In this document: positions 35,369 to 45,200 of the stretch, in pieces
How positions within the stretch are numbered: position 1 is the first letter of the stretch
Layout of the letters: each line of letters starts with the position of its first letter
NCBI GenBank assembly: GCA_016707785.1
Contig: JADJGZ010000015.1
Coordinates: 62,001-126,000 of the forward strand
From: Bacteroidales bacterium
GTDB taxonomy: Bacteria > Bacteroidota > Bacteroidia > Bacteroidales > UBA4417
DNA: 64,000 nt
Direction: 5' to 3'
Notes under the pieces: generated by a model
Database searches by the model: none
The model's input: the letters and a program-made list of their open reading frames with translations, nothing else
What the model was told of the DNA's origin: nothing
Program-made: the position numbers and the translations under genes

Positions 35369-35914
35369 ATGGGCGATCAAGTGAAAAAATGGTATGTGGT
35401 ACGAGCCATCAGCGGGAATGAGAAAAAGGTTAAACAATACCTTGAAAGTGAAATTAATCGCCTGAATCTTCAGGACTACATTTCACAAGTGCTTATTCCA
35501 ACTGAGAAAGTATACCAGGTGCGTAATGGCAAGAAAATCAGCAAAGAGCGTAGCTATTTGCCTGGATATGTTCTTGTTGAAGCAGTTTTGGTGGGCGAAA
35601 TTCCACACATTATTCGCAACATTCCGGGGGTTTTGGGATTCCTTGGCTCGAAGGATGAACCCGTTCCCCTGAGACCGGCCGAAGTGAACAGAATTCTGGG
35701 TAAAGTCGATGAGCTCTCTGAGCAAGGCGCCGAACTCAGTGTACCGTTCATAGTTGGTGAAACCGTAACTGTGACTGACGGTCCTTTCAACAGTTTCAGC
35801 GGTGTGATTGAAGAAATCAATGAAGAGAAGAAAAAGCTGAAAGTCATGGTAAAGATTTTCGGGAGAAAAACACCTCTCGAATTATCATTCATGCAAGTTG
35901 CAAAGGAATCTTAA
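35369..35914 (+). CDS. nusG: Transcription factor NusG
   Basis: 181 residues: an NGN domain (KKWYVVRAISGNEKKVKQYL, with PLRPAEV) and a C-terminal KOW domain (VTVTDGPFNSFSGVIEEIN). It binds RNA polymerase to reduce pausing and links it to Rho or the ribosome. It has the plain bacterial length, without the LoaP/RfaH type changes. Gap of 50 bases from secE. Confidence 0.96.
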   Translation: MGDQVKKWYVVRAISGNEKKVKQYLESEINRLNLQDYISQVLIPTEKVYQVRNGKKISKERSYLPGYVLVEAVLVGEIPHIIRNIPGVLGFLGSKDEPVPLRPAEVNRILGKVDELSEQGAELSVPFIVGETVTVTDGPFNSFSGVIEEINEEKKKLKVMVKIFGRKTPLELSFMQVAKES

Positions 35915-35963
35915 TTCCTTTTACGTTAATCCGCAAGTACAAATCCTTTAAGAAAATTGCAAA

Positions 35964-36407
35964 ATGGCAAAAGAAGTTGCTGGCTTAATTAAACTGCAAA
36001 TCAAAGGAGGTGCGGCTAATCCTTCGCCCCCTGTTGGACCTGCTTTAGGCTCCAAGGGTGTGAACATTATGGAGTTTTGTAAACAGTTTAACGCACGTAC
36101 GCAAGATCAGTCTGGGAAAATTATTCCAGTGATCATTACTGTTTATAAGGACAAATCATTTGAATTTGTCATTAAAACATCTCCAGTAGCCGTTCAACTC
36201 CTTGAAGCAACAAAGCTGAAAAGCGGCTCTGCCGAACCTAACCGTAAGAAAGTAGCATCTGTTACCTGGGAACAGGTACAAGCTATTGCCGAAAACAAGA
36301 TGCCTGACCTCAATTGCTTTGAACTGGAATCAGCCATGAAAATGGTTGCCGGTACAGCAAGGAGTATGGGTATCACGGTTAAAGGCGAAGCCCCTTTTGC
36401 ACTGTAA
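35964..36407 (+). CDS. rplK: 50S ribosomal protein L11
   Basis: 147 residues. The N-terminal KLQIKGGAANPSPPVGPALG loop is the thiostrepton-site segment, and the C-terminal rRNA-binding domain contains GTARSMGITV. It forms the GTPase-associated centre with 23S rRNA and L10/L12. Confidence 0.98.
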   Translation: MAKEVAGLIKLQIKGGAANPSPPVGPALGSKGVNIMEFCKQFNARTQDQSGKIIPVIITVYKDKSFEFVIKTSPVAVQLLEATKLKSGSAEPNRKKVASVTWEQVQAIAENKMPDLNCFELESAMKMVAGTARSMGITVKGEAPFAL

Positions 36408-36472
36408 TAGCTATGCATAAGCATTCCAATTACATTCAACAATGTGTATCATTTCTATTAACCTGACGTGAA

Positions 36473-37168
36473 ATGGCTAAACTGACTAAGAATCATAAAC
36501 TGGCTTTAGCTAAATACGACAAGGACGCTGCTTATGCGCTTGCTGATGCTGCACGAATTGTCAAGGAGATAACAACATCTAAATTCGACGCTTCTGTTGA
36601 TATTGATGTTCGCCTTGGCGTTGACCCCCGTAAAGCCAACCAAATGGTACGTGGTATTGTTACCCTACCCCATGGAACTGGCAAAGTTGTGAGGGTCCTC
36701 GTGCTCTGTTCTCCTGAAAAGGAAGAAGAAGCAAAAGCCGCAGGAGCTGACCATGTAGGTCTTGATGACTATATCCAAAAAATAAAGGAAGGTTGGACTG
36801 ATGTTGACGTTATCATTACGATGCCGTCCATCATGCCTAAAGTCGGTGCTCTGGGACGTATCCTCGGACCTCGTGGTCTGATGCCAAACCCCAAGACCGG
36901 TACCGTTACAATGGAAATAGGAAAAGCCGTACAGGAAGTGAAAGCCGGGAAAATCGACTTTAAAGTTGATAAGTACGGGATTATTCATGCCTCCATCGGT
37001 AAAGTTTCTTTTGAACAGGATCAAATCATTGAAAATGCAAGAGAGTTAATCTCTACCATTATCAAATTGAAGCCATCCTCTGCAAAAGGAACCTACATGA
37101 AAAGTGTCTTCATGTCCAGTACAATGAGTCCTGGAATTCGTATTGATCAAAAATCGATCACAGCCTAA
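36473..37168 (+). CDS. rplA: 50S ribosomal protein L1
   Basis: 231 residues of the mobile L1 stalk protein, which helps release E-site tRNA. The conserved GRILGPRGLMPNPKTGTVT segment and two-domain layout are present. In other bacteria L1 represses its own L11-L1 mRNA; no clear mimic was identified here. Confidence 0.98.
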   Translation: MAKLTKNHKLALAKYDKDAAYALADAARIVKEITTSKFDASVDIDVRLGVDPRKANQMVRGIVTLPHGTGKVVRVLVLCSPEKEEEAKAAGADHVGLDDYIQKIKEGWTDVDVIITMPSIMPKVGALGRILGPRGLMPNPKTGTVTMEIGKAVQEVKAGKIDFKVDKYGIIHASIGKVSFEQDQIIENARELISTIIKLKPSSAKGTYMKSVFMSSTMSPGIRIDQKSITA

Positions 37169-37212
37169 GCCTGGTAAGAGTAAGTATTTGATCCTTAAGA
37201 ACAAACATCATT

Positions 37213-37734
37213 ATGAGAAAAGAAGATAAGAATCAGCTGATCGATACCCTTACCGAAGAATTAAAGGCTTCAAATTACCTTTATATTACTGATATTTCAG
37301 ACATGAACGTTGCTAACACTAATCGTTTGCGCCGTTTGTGCTTCAAAAGGGATGTCAAGTTGATTGTCGTGAAAAATACCCTGCTCCAAAAAGCAATGGT
37401 TCATTCCGGCAAGGACTTTAGCCCATTGTTTGATGTTCTGAAAGGTCACACCTCAATTATGATCGCAAATCAGGGAAATATCCCTGCCAAGCTGATCAAG
37501 GAATTTAGGAAAACATCCGATAAGCCCCTGTTAAAAGGAGCCTATGTTGAAGAAATGACTTTTATCGGTGATAAGGAACTTGATGCACTCATTGCTATCA
37601 AGAGTAAAAATGAACTTATCGCTGATGTTGTCGCTCTTCTTATGTCACCTGCAAAGAATGTTATTTCATCTCTTCAGTCAGGCGGACAAACATTATCAGG
37701 TGTGCTCAAGACCTTATCCGAACGTCCTGAATAA
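37213..37734 (+). CDS. rplJ: 50S ribosomal protein L10
   Basis: 173 residues. The N-terminal rRNA-binding domain (NRLRRLCFKRDVKLIVVKNTL) is followed by the C-terminal helix that carries L7/L12 dimers. It is the stalk base protein and, in other bacteria, an autogenous repressor with L12. Gap of 44 bases from rplA. Confidence 0.97.
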   Translation: MRKEDKNQLIDTLTEELKASNYLYITDISDMNVANTNRLRRLCFKRDVKLIVVKNTLLQKAMVHSGKDFSPLFDVLKGHTSIMIANQGNIPAKLIKEFRKTSDKPLLKGAYVEEMTFIGDKELDALIAIKSKNELIADVVALLMSPAKNVISSLQSGGQTLSGVLKTLSERPE

Positions 37735-37802
37735 TTTTCAGGTACAGTGAGCAAAAAAACAAAAATTAATCTAATTAGTAAAACACTTTAAAATCAAATA
37801 AA

Positions 37803-38183
37803 ATGGCAGATTTAAAAGCTTTCGCTGAACAGTTGGTTAACCTGACAGTTAAGGAAGTAAACGAACTGGCTAAAATTCTCAAAGATGAATATGGTATTGA
37901 ACCAGCAGCAGCAGCTCCAGTCATGATGGCCGGTCCTGCAGCAGGTGGCGACGCTCCTGCAGCTGAAGAGAAAACCAAATTCGACGTGATCCTCAAGAGT
38001 GCAGGCCAAGCAAAATTGGCTGTTGTAAAACTTGTTAAGGAACTTACCAGTCTCGGTCTTAAAGAAGCAAAAGACCTCGTTGATGCTGCTCCAAAAGCCA
38101 TCAAAGAAGGCGTTTCAAAAGACGAAGCTGATGCCCTTAAATCACAACTTGAAGAAGCCGGCGCTGAAGTTGAGGTTAAGTAA
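37803..38183 (+). CDS. rplL: 50S ribosomal protein L7/L12
   Basis: 126 residues: an N-terminal dimerisation domain, an Ala/Gly-rich hinge (about 38-58) and the C-terminal factor-binding domain with KTKFDVILKSAG and LGLKEAKDLVDAAPKAIKEG. It recruits translational GTPases. It is followed by two strong hairpins before rpoB. Confidence 0.98.
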   Translation: MADLKAFAEQLVNLTVKEVNELAKILKDEYGIEPAAAAPVMMAGPAAGGDAPAAEEKTKFDVILKSAGQAKLAVVKLVKELTSLGLKEAKDLVDAAPKAIKEGVSKDEADALKSQLEEAGAEVEVK

Positions 38184-38207
38184 ATAATGCTATTTGGCAC
38201 AATTACC

Positions 38208-38254
38208 AAACAGACTGCTTACTTATGCCTTACGCGTAGGTGAGCAGTTTGTTT
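38208..38254 (+). promoter_or_regulatory. 19-bp hairpin between rplL and rpoB
   Basis: Bases 38208-38226 pair continuously with 38236-38254 (about 19 bp, four of them G-U) over a 9-base loop. It lacks a T tract, so it fits an RNA processing site or a partial attenuator that lowers rpoBC expression relative to the ribosomal genes. Confidence 0.7.
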
Positions 38255-38257
38255 CCT

Positions 38258-38277
38258 TCCCGATTCTTGAATCGGGA
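38258..38277 (+). promoter_or_regulatory. Second hairpin, 46 bases ahead of rpoB
   Basis: A perfect 9-bp stem TCCCGATTC / GAATCGGGA over a 2-base loop, 3 bases after the larger hairpin. A few T residues follow. It may act with the first hairpin as an attenuator. Confidence 0.65.
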
Positions 38278-38323
38278 TTAATTGTTTAAATACTTTATTT
38301 GTTCATCCTTAAATTTTACTGCA

Positions 38324-41300
38324 TTGGCTTCAAATAAAATCGAACGGATCAATTTCGGTACCACCCAGATAAAGGCGGATTACCCCGATTTTCTCGAAAT
38401 TCAGATCAAGTCATTCCAGGATTTTTTCCAGCTGGAAACAAATCCTGATAATCGTATCAATGAAGGACTATTCAAGGTTTTCTCCGAGAATTTTCCTATT
38501 ACTGATGCGAGGAATAACTTCGTTCTGGAGTTTCTTGATTATTACATAGACCCCCCTCGCTATTCCATTGAGGAATGCCTGGAAAGGGGTTTAACTTATA
38601 GTGTCCCCCTTAAAGCAAAATTGAAGCTTTATTGTACCGACCCGGAGCATGAAGATTTTGAGACCATTATTCAGGATGTATATCTTGGTATGATCCCATA
38701 CATGACTCCTAAAGGTACTTTTGCTATCAATGGAGCTGAAAGGGTAGTAGTATCACAGCTGCACCGCTCCCCGGGTGTATTCTTCGGGACAAGCTACCAT
38801 ACCAATGGACAGCAGTTGTACTCCGCCAGGATTATCCCTTTCAAAGGTTCCTGGATGGAATTTACTACTGATATCAACAATGTGATGTATGCTTACATCG
38901 ACAGGAAAAAGAAACTTCCTGTTACCACATTGCTGAGAGCTATCGGTTATGAAAGCGACAAGGATATCCTTGAAATTTTTGACCTCGCTGAAGAAATAAA
39001 AGTCAGCAAAGCAGGTCTTAAAAAATATGTTGGTCGCCGATTGGCTGCCAGGGTACTCAAAACCTGGATAGAAGATTTCGGTGACGAAGATACCGGTGAA
39101 GTTGTATCCATCGAACGTACAGAAGTAATCATCGATCGTGAAACCGTATTGGAATCCAATCATGTGGATATGATCGTTGATTCTGGTGCCAAATCCATAC
39201 TTCTGCATCGTGAAGATGTCAATTCCCAGGAATTTGCCATCATTTTCAACACCCTTCAGAAAGATACCGCCAATAATGAGAAAGAGGCTGTAGAGTACAT
39301 CTACAGACAGCTGCGTAATGCAGAACCTCCTGATGAGGAAACAGCACGTGGTATCATTGATAAATTGTTCTTTTCCGATAAACGTTATGATCTTGGCGAT
39401 GTTGGTCGCTACAGGATTAATAAAAAATTGGGAATTAACACTGACCTGGATACCAGGGTTCTCACCAAGGAAGATATCATCTCAATTATCAAGTATTTGA
39501 TTGGTCTTATTAACTCCAAGACCGAAGTAGATGATATTGACCACTTGAGCAATCGTCGTGTCCGTACTGTAGGTGAACAGCTTTATAACCAGTTTGGTGT
39601 AGGGCTTGCCCGTATGGCCAGGACTATTCGCGAACGTATGAACGTTCGTGATAACGAGGTTTTCACTCCAATGGACCTCATCAATGCTAAAACACTTTCG
39701 AGTGTTATCAATTCATTCTTTGGGACTAACCAGTTGTCGCAGTTCATGGATCAAACCAATCCACTGAGTGAGATCACCCATAAGCGCAGGGTTTCCGCCC
39801 TGGGTCCAGGGGGTCTTTCCAGGGAAAGGGCCGGATTTGAGGTGCGCGACGTTCACTATACCCATTATGGGCGTCTCTGTACAATCGAGACTCCTGAAGG
39901 ACCGAATATCGGTCTCATTTCTTCTCTCTGTGTCTATGCTAAAATCAATAAGCTGGGCTTCATTGAAACTCCTTATAAGAGAATTACTGATGGTAAGGTT
40001 GAACTGAATGAAACAGTTTACCTGAGTGCTGAAGAAGAAGAAAATAAGATTATTGCCCAGGCTACCACATCAATCGATAAGGATGGCCTGATCACATCAG
40101 ACAGGGTTAAGGTACGTTACCTTGCGGATTATCCTTTGATCGAAAGACAAAAGGTGGATCTCATGGATATTGCCCCTAACCAGATTGCCTCCATTGCAGC
40201 TTCGCTCATCCCGTTCCTCGAACATGATGATGCAAACCGTGCGCTGATGGGATCAAACATGATGCGTCAGGCAGTTCCTCTCTTAAACCCGGAAGCACCT
40301 ATTGTTGGTACCGGGCTTGAAGGGAAAGTTGCCCAGGATTCCAGGGCTCTTATCAATGCAGAAGGTGACGGAATGGTTGAATATGTTGATGCAACCCAGA
40401 TTGTTATCCGATATGCAAGGATTGAAGAAGAAAGACTTGTTAGTTTTGATGATGATGTGAAGGTATATAACCTTACTAAATTCACCAGGACGAACCAGAA
40501 TACCTGTATAAACCTTCGTCCGATCGTTAGAAAAGGCGATAAGGTGAAAAAGGGACAGGTTCTGTGCGAAGGCTATGCCACCCGTGGTGGAGAACTGGCA
40601 TTAGGTCGTAACCTGATGGTTGCATTCATGCCTTGGAAAGGGTATAATTTTGAGGATGCAATCGTTATCTCTGAAAAAGTAGTGAAGGAAGATATCTTTA
40701 CTTCTTTACATATTGAAGAATTTACCCTCGAAGTTCGTGATACCAAACGTGGTGTTGAAGAACTCACCAATGATATCCCTAATGTTAGCCAGGAAGCTAC
40801 CAAGGATCTGGACGAAAATGGTCTGATCCGAATTGGAGCGGAAGTGAATGAAGGTGATATTCTCATTGGAAAGATTACTCCAAAGGGAGAAAGTGATCCC
40901 ACACCTGAAGAGAAACTCCTCCGTGCAATCTTTGGCGACAAAGCCGGTGATGTGAAGGATGCTTCTCTTAAGGCGCCTCCTTCAATGAAGGGTGTTGTTG
41001 TTGATAAACGATTGTTTTCCAGGGTGATTAAGGATAAGAAACTTAAAGCCAAGGAGAAAGATATCGTTAAAGATCTCGACGATGAATTCATGAAGAGCAC
41101 CAATGAGCTGAAACAGAAGCTCGTGGATAAACTCACTGTTCTTGTAAGTGGTAAGACCTCACAAGGGGTTTACAACAACTTTAAGAATGAGATTGTCCCC
41201 AAAAAGGTGAAATTCACTCAAAAAATGCTGTTAGGACTTGATTATAATAGCATTAACCCCAACAAATGGACAACTGATAAGGAAGTTAATGACCTGATCA

Positions 41301-42127
41301 AACAGCTCATCAACAATTATATTATTAAGTACAAGGAATTGCTGGGTGTTTATAACCGGAGGAAATTTGTAGCCACAGTAGGTGATGAATTACCCAATGG
41401 TATTGTTCAGATGGCAAAGGTTTATGTTGCCAAGAAGCGCAAGCTGAAGGTAGGTGATAAGATGGCCGGTCGTCACGGTAATAAGGGTATTGTTGCCCGT
41501 ATTGTTCGTGAAGAAGATATGCCATTCCTGCCTGATGGCACACCGGTAGACATTGTACTGAACCCGCTGGGTGTACCTTCCCGTATGAACCTCGGACAGA
41601 TTTTCGAGACTGTATTGGGATGGGCCGGAGCAAAATTGGGGACAACTTATGCAACTCCGATTTTTGACGGGGCATCGATATTCCAGATCAATGATTTGAT
41701 GGATAAAGCCAGTCTTCCGCACAATGGCAGGGTATACCTGTATGACGGAGGCACCGGTGAACGTTTTGACCAGCCTGCAACAGTAGGTTACATCTATATG
41801 CTGAAACTTCATCACATGGTTGATGATAAGATGCATGCCCGTTCCATCGGACCTTATTCACTTATTACACAACAACCCCTTGGAGGTAAGGCCCAATTTG
41901 GTGGTCAACGTTTCGGGGAAATGGAAGTCTGGGCATTGGAAGCCTTTGGGGCAGCCAATATTCTGCAGGAAATTCTAACTGTTAAGTCCGATGATGTTGT
42001 AGGTCGTGCAAAAGCCTATGAAGCCATCGTTAAAGGTGAGAATATGCCTACTCCGGGTATACCCGAATCATTCAATGTACTTGTACACGAATTGAGAGGC
42101 TTAGGCCTGAACGTAAGTTTCGAATAA
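38324..42127 (+). CDS. rpoB: RNA polymerase beta subunit
   Basis: 1267 residues if it starts at the TTG at 38324 (LASNKIERINFG, matching the usual N-terminus); no in-frame ATG lies nearby, and a TTG at 38282 would add 14 unlikely residues. All catalytic regions are present. The rifampicin region reads FGTNQLSQFMDQTNPLSEIT then HKRRVSALGPGG, with the sensitive-type Gln, Asp, His, Arg and Ser. Other landmarks are GPNIGLI, AFMPWKGYNFEDAIVIS, MAGRHGNKG and the C-terminal FGGQRFGEMEVWALEAFGA. Gap of 111 bases to rpoC. Confidence 0.97.
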   Translation: MASNKIERINFGTTQIKADYPDFLEIQIKSFQDFFQLETNPDNRINEGLFKVFSENFPITDARNNFVLEFLDYYIDPPRYSIEECLERGLTYSVPLKAKLKLYCTDPEHEDFETIIQDVYLGMIPYMTPKGTFAINGAERVVVSQLHRSPGVFFGTSYHTNGQQLYSARIIPFKGSWMEFTTDINNVMYAYIDRKKKLPVTTLLRAIGYESDKDILEIFDLAEEIKVSKAGLKKYVGRRLAARVLKTWIEDFGDEDTGEVVSIERTEVIIDRETVLESNHVDMIVDSGAKSILLHREDVNSQEFAIIFNTLQKDTANNEKEAVEYIYRQLRNAEPPDEETARGIIDKLFFSDKRYDLGDVGRYRINKKLGINTDLDTRVLTKEDIISIIKYLIGLINSKTEVDDIDHLSNRRVRTVGEQLYNQFGVGLARMARTIRERMNVRDNEVFTPMDLINAKTLSSVINSFFGTNQLSQFMDQTNPLSEITHKRRVSALGPGGLSRERAGFEVRDVHYTHYGRLCTIETPEGPNIGLISSLCVYAKINKLGFIETPYKRITDGKVELNETVYLSAEEEENKIIAQATTSIDKDGLITSDRVKVRYLADYPLIERQKVDLMDIAPNQIASIAASLIPFLEHDDANRALMGSNMMRQAVPLLNPEAPIVGTGLEGKVAQDSRALINAEGDGMVEYVDATQIVIRYARIEEERLVSFDDDVKVYNLTKFTRTNQNTCINLRPIVRKGDKVKKGQVLCEGYATRGGELALGRNLMVAFMPWKGYNFEDAIVISEKVVKEDIFTSLHIEEFTLEVRDTKRGVEELTNDIPNVSQEATKDLDENGLIRIGAEVNEGDILIGKITPKGESDPTPEEKLLRAIFGDKAGDVKDASLKAPPSMKGVVVDKRLFSRVIKDKKLKAKEKDIVKDLDDEFMKSTNELKQKLVDKLTVLVSGKTSQGVYNNFKNEIVPKKVKFTQKMLLGLDYNSINPNKWTTDKEVNDLIKQLINNYIIKYKELLGVYNRRKFVATVGDELPNGIVQMAKVYVAKKRKLKVGDKMAGRHGNKGIVARIVREEDMPFLPDGTPVDIVLNPLGVPSRMNLGQIFETVLGWAGAKLGTTYATPIFDGASIFQINDLMDKASLPHNGRVYLYDGGTGERFDQPATVGYIYMLKLHHMVDDKMHARSIGPYSLITQQPLGGKAQFGGQRFGEMEVWALEAFGAANILQEILTVKSDDVVGRAKAYEAIVKGENMPTPGIPESFNVLVHELRGLGLNVSFE

Positions 42128-42238
42128 AGATATCTGCCGGTTCTGTATCTTCCGGAATTCCGGATGATACAGGATGCCGGTAGTTCTGCATTCTCAAAGT
42201 CTCTCTAAATGTTCAATACGTAAATCCTTTCGAAATAT

Positions 42239-45200
42239 ATGGCTTTCAGAAAAGAAAATACAGCCAACAGCAATTTTTCCAAGATCAGGATTAGCCTGTC
42301 ATCACCGGAATCGATCCTTGAAAGGTCAAGTGGTGAAGTGCTCAAGCCCGAAACCATTAATTACAGAACCTATAAACCTGAGCGTGATGGCTTATTCTGT
42401 GAACGGATCTTCGGACCTGTGAAGGATTGGGAATGTCATTGCGGTAAGTATAAACGGATCCGTTATAAGGGAATCGTTTGTGATCGTTGCGGTGTTGAAG
42501 TAACGGAAAAGAAAGTAAGACGTGAACGTATGGGACACATCCAATTGGTTGTTCCTGTGGCTCATATCTGGTATTTCCGCTCCTTACCCAATAAGATTGG
42601 CGCTCTGCTTGGATTACCCTCCAAGAAATTAGATGCCATTATCTATTATGAACGATATGTTGTTGTTCAGGCAGGTACTATGGCAAATGAGGGTGTGAAG
42701 TACCTTGATTTCCTTACAGAAGAAGAGTACTTCGATATTCTTGATAAATTACCAAAAGAGAATCAGTACCTTGAAGACAGTGATCCTAATAAGTTCATTG
42801 CTCGCATGGGAGCTGATGCTTTATTTGAAATACTTAGCCGCATTGATCTGGATACTGTCAGTTATGATCTGCGTCACAAGGCTAATACCGAAACATCACA
42901 ACAACGTAAAGCTGAAGCATTAAAAAGGTTACAGGTTTTTGAAGCTTTCCGTGATGCCAAATCCAGGGCTGAGAATCGCCCTGAATGGATGATCGTGAAA
43001 GTTGTGCCTGTTATTCCACCTGAACTTCGTCCTCTCGTTCCTTTGGATGGTGGTCGTTTTGCTACCAGTGACCTGAATGATTTATATCGTCGGGTAATTA
43101 TCCGTAACAACCGCCTTAAGAGGCTGATTGAAATCAAAGCCCCTGATGTGATCATGCGTAATGAAAAACGTATGCTCCAGGAAGCCGTTGATTCATTGTT
43201 CGATAATTCAAGAAAAGCCAGTTCAGTTAAGACCGAATCCAATCGTGCTTTGAAATCCCTGAGCGATAGTCTCAAAGGAAAACAAGGACGTTTCCGTCAA
43301 AACCTGTTGGGTAAACGTGTCGACTATTCAGGTCGTTCAGTTATTGTTGTTGGACCCGAACTGAAGCTTCATGAATGTGGCCTTCCAAAAGATATGGCCA
43401 GTGAGCTTTTCAAGCCGTTTATTATTCGTAAAATGCTTGAAAGAGGCATTGTTAAAACTGTAAAATCAGCAAAGAAAATCGTTGACAGGAAAGACCCTGT
43501 AGTATGGGAAATCCTTGAAAACATCTTAAAAGGCCATCCTGTATTACTAAACCGTGCTCCTACATTGCACAGGCTTGGTATCCAGGCATTCCAGCCTAAA
43601 CTGATTGAAGGGAAGGCTATCCAGCTCCACCCATTGGTTTGTACCGCGTTCAATGCCGACTTCGACGGTGACCAGATGGCTGTTCACGTTCCCCTTGGAA
43701 ATGCTGCTATCCTGGAAGCTCAGATACTCATGCTGGCTTCTCATAATATTCTGAATCCTGCTAACGGAGCTCCTATTACCGTTCCTTCACAGGACATGGT
43801 ACTTGGTCTTTATTATATTACTAAAGGCCGTAGAACAGAAGGCGAGAATATTGTTAAGGGAGAAGGAATGAAGTTCTATTCACCTGAAGAGGTAATCATT
43901 GCCTTTAATGAGAAAATGGTTGACCTTCATGCATATATTAATGTGAAGGTGAATGTATCAGAAGATGGAGAACTGGTTAATAAGCTAACTGAAACAACGG
44001 TTGGACGTGTTCTTTTCAACCAGGTTGTTCCGGAAGAATATGGTTATATCAACCAATTACTTACAAAGAAATCTTTAAGGGATATTATCGGTGATATTCT
44101 GAAGAAAACTGGCACAGCCAAAACTTCAGCCTTCCTGGATGATATCAAGGATATGGGTTACAAGATGGCTTTCAAGGGTGGATTATCATTCAACCTTGGA
44201 GATGTTATTGTTCCGAAATTGAAAGAAGAACTGGTAGTTGCAGCCAATATTGAAGTTGAAGAAGTAATGAACAACTACAATATGGGTTTCATCACCAATA
44301 ATGAACGTTATAACCAGATTATTGATATCTGGACCCATACAAACTCCAACCTTACCCGTAAGGTAATGGAAGATCTCTCAAAAGATAAACAAGGTTTCAA
44401 CCCGGTATATATGATGCTGGATTCCGGAGCCCGTGGTTCAAAAGAGCAGATCAGGCAGTTATCAGGGATGCGTGGTTTGATGGCTAAGCCTCAGAAATCA
44501 GGTGCTACCGGCGGAGAAATTATTGAGAATCCGATTCTTTCTAATTTCAAGGAAGGCTTATCAGTTCTTGAGTACTTTATTTCTACTCACGGTGCCCGTA
44601 AGGGTCTTGCTGATACGGCTCTCAAAACCGCAGATGCTGGTTACCTTACACGTCGTCTTGTAGATGTTGCCCAGGATGTTATTATTTCTGAAGAGGACTG
44701 TGGAACACTCCGTGGTCTGATGTCAACAGCACTCAAGAAAAATGAGGAGCTTGTTGAATCATTGTATGACAGGATTTTAGGTCGTGTAACCTTACATGAT
44801 ATTTATCATCCTAATTCCGGCGAATTACTTGCAGCTGCAGGTCAGGAACTAACGGAAGAAATTTGTCAGCGCATTGAAGATTCTCCGATTGAAACCATTG
44901 AAATCCGTTCGGTATTGACTTGTGAATCCAAGCAAGGCGTTTGCGCCAAATGCTATGGACGTAACCTGGCTACCGGCCGATTGGTCCAGAAAGGGGAAGC
45001 TGTTGGTGTTATTGCAGCTCAATCCATTGGTGAACCTGGTACTCAGCTTACCCTTCGTACTTTCCACGTTGGGGGGGTTGCCGGTGCCAATATTGCTTCT
45101 TCATCCAGAATTATTGCGAAATATGATGGTCTCATTGAAATCGATGAACTCCGTTCTGTTGAATATGTGAATGAAGAAGGAAAATCCTACGATATCGTAC

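Noticed and set aside
40573..41136. A 187-residue minus-strand frame inside rpoB, and similar long antisense frames in rpoC and rplL
   Set aside because: They are shadows of strongly biased codons in essential genes; their Ser/Leu-rich translations match no family.
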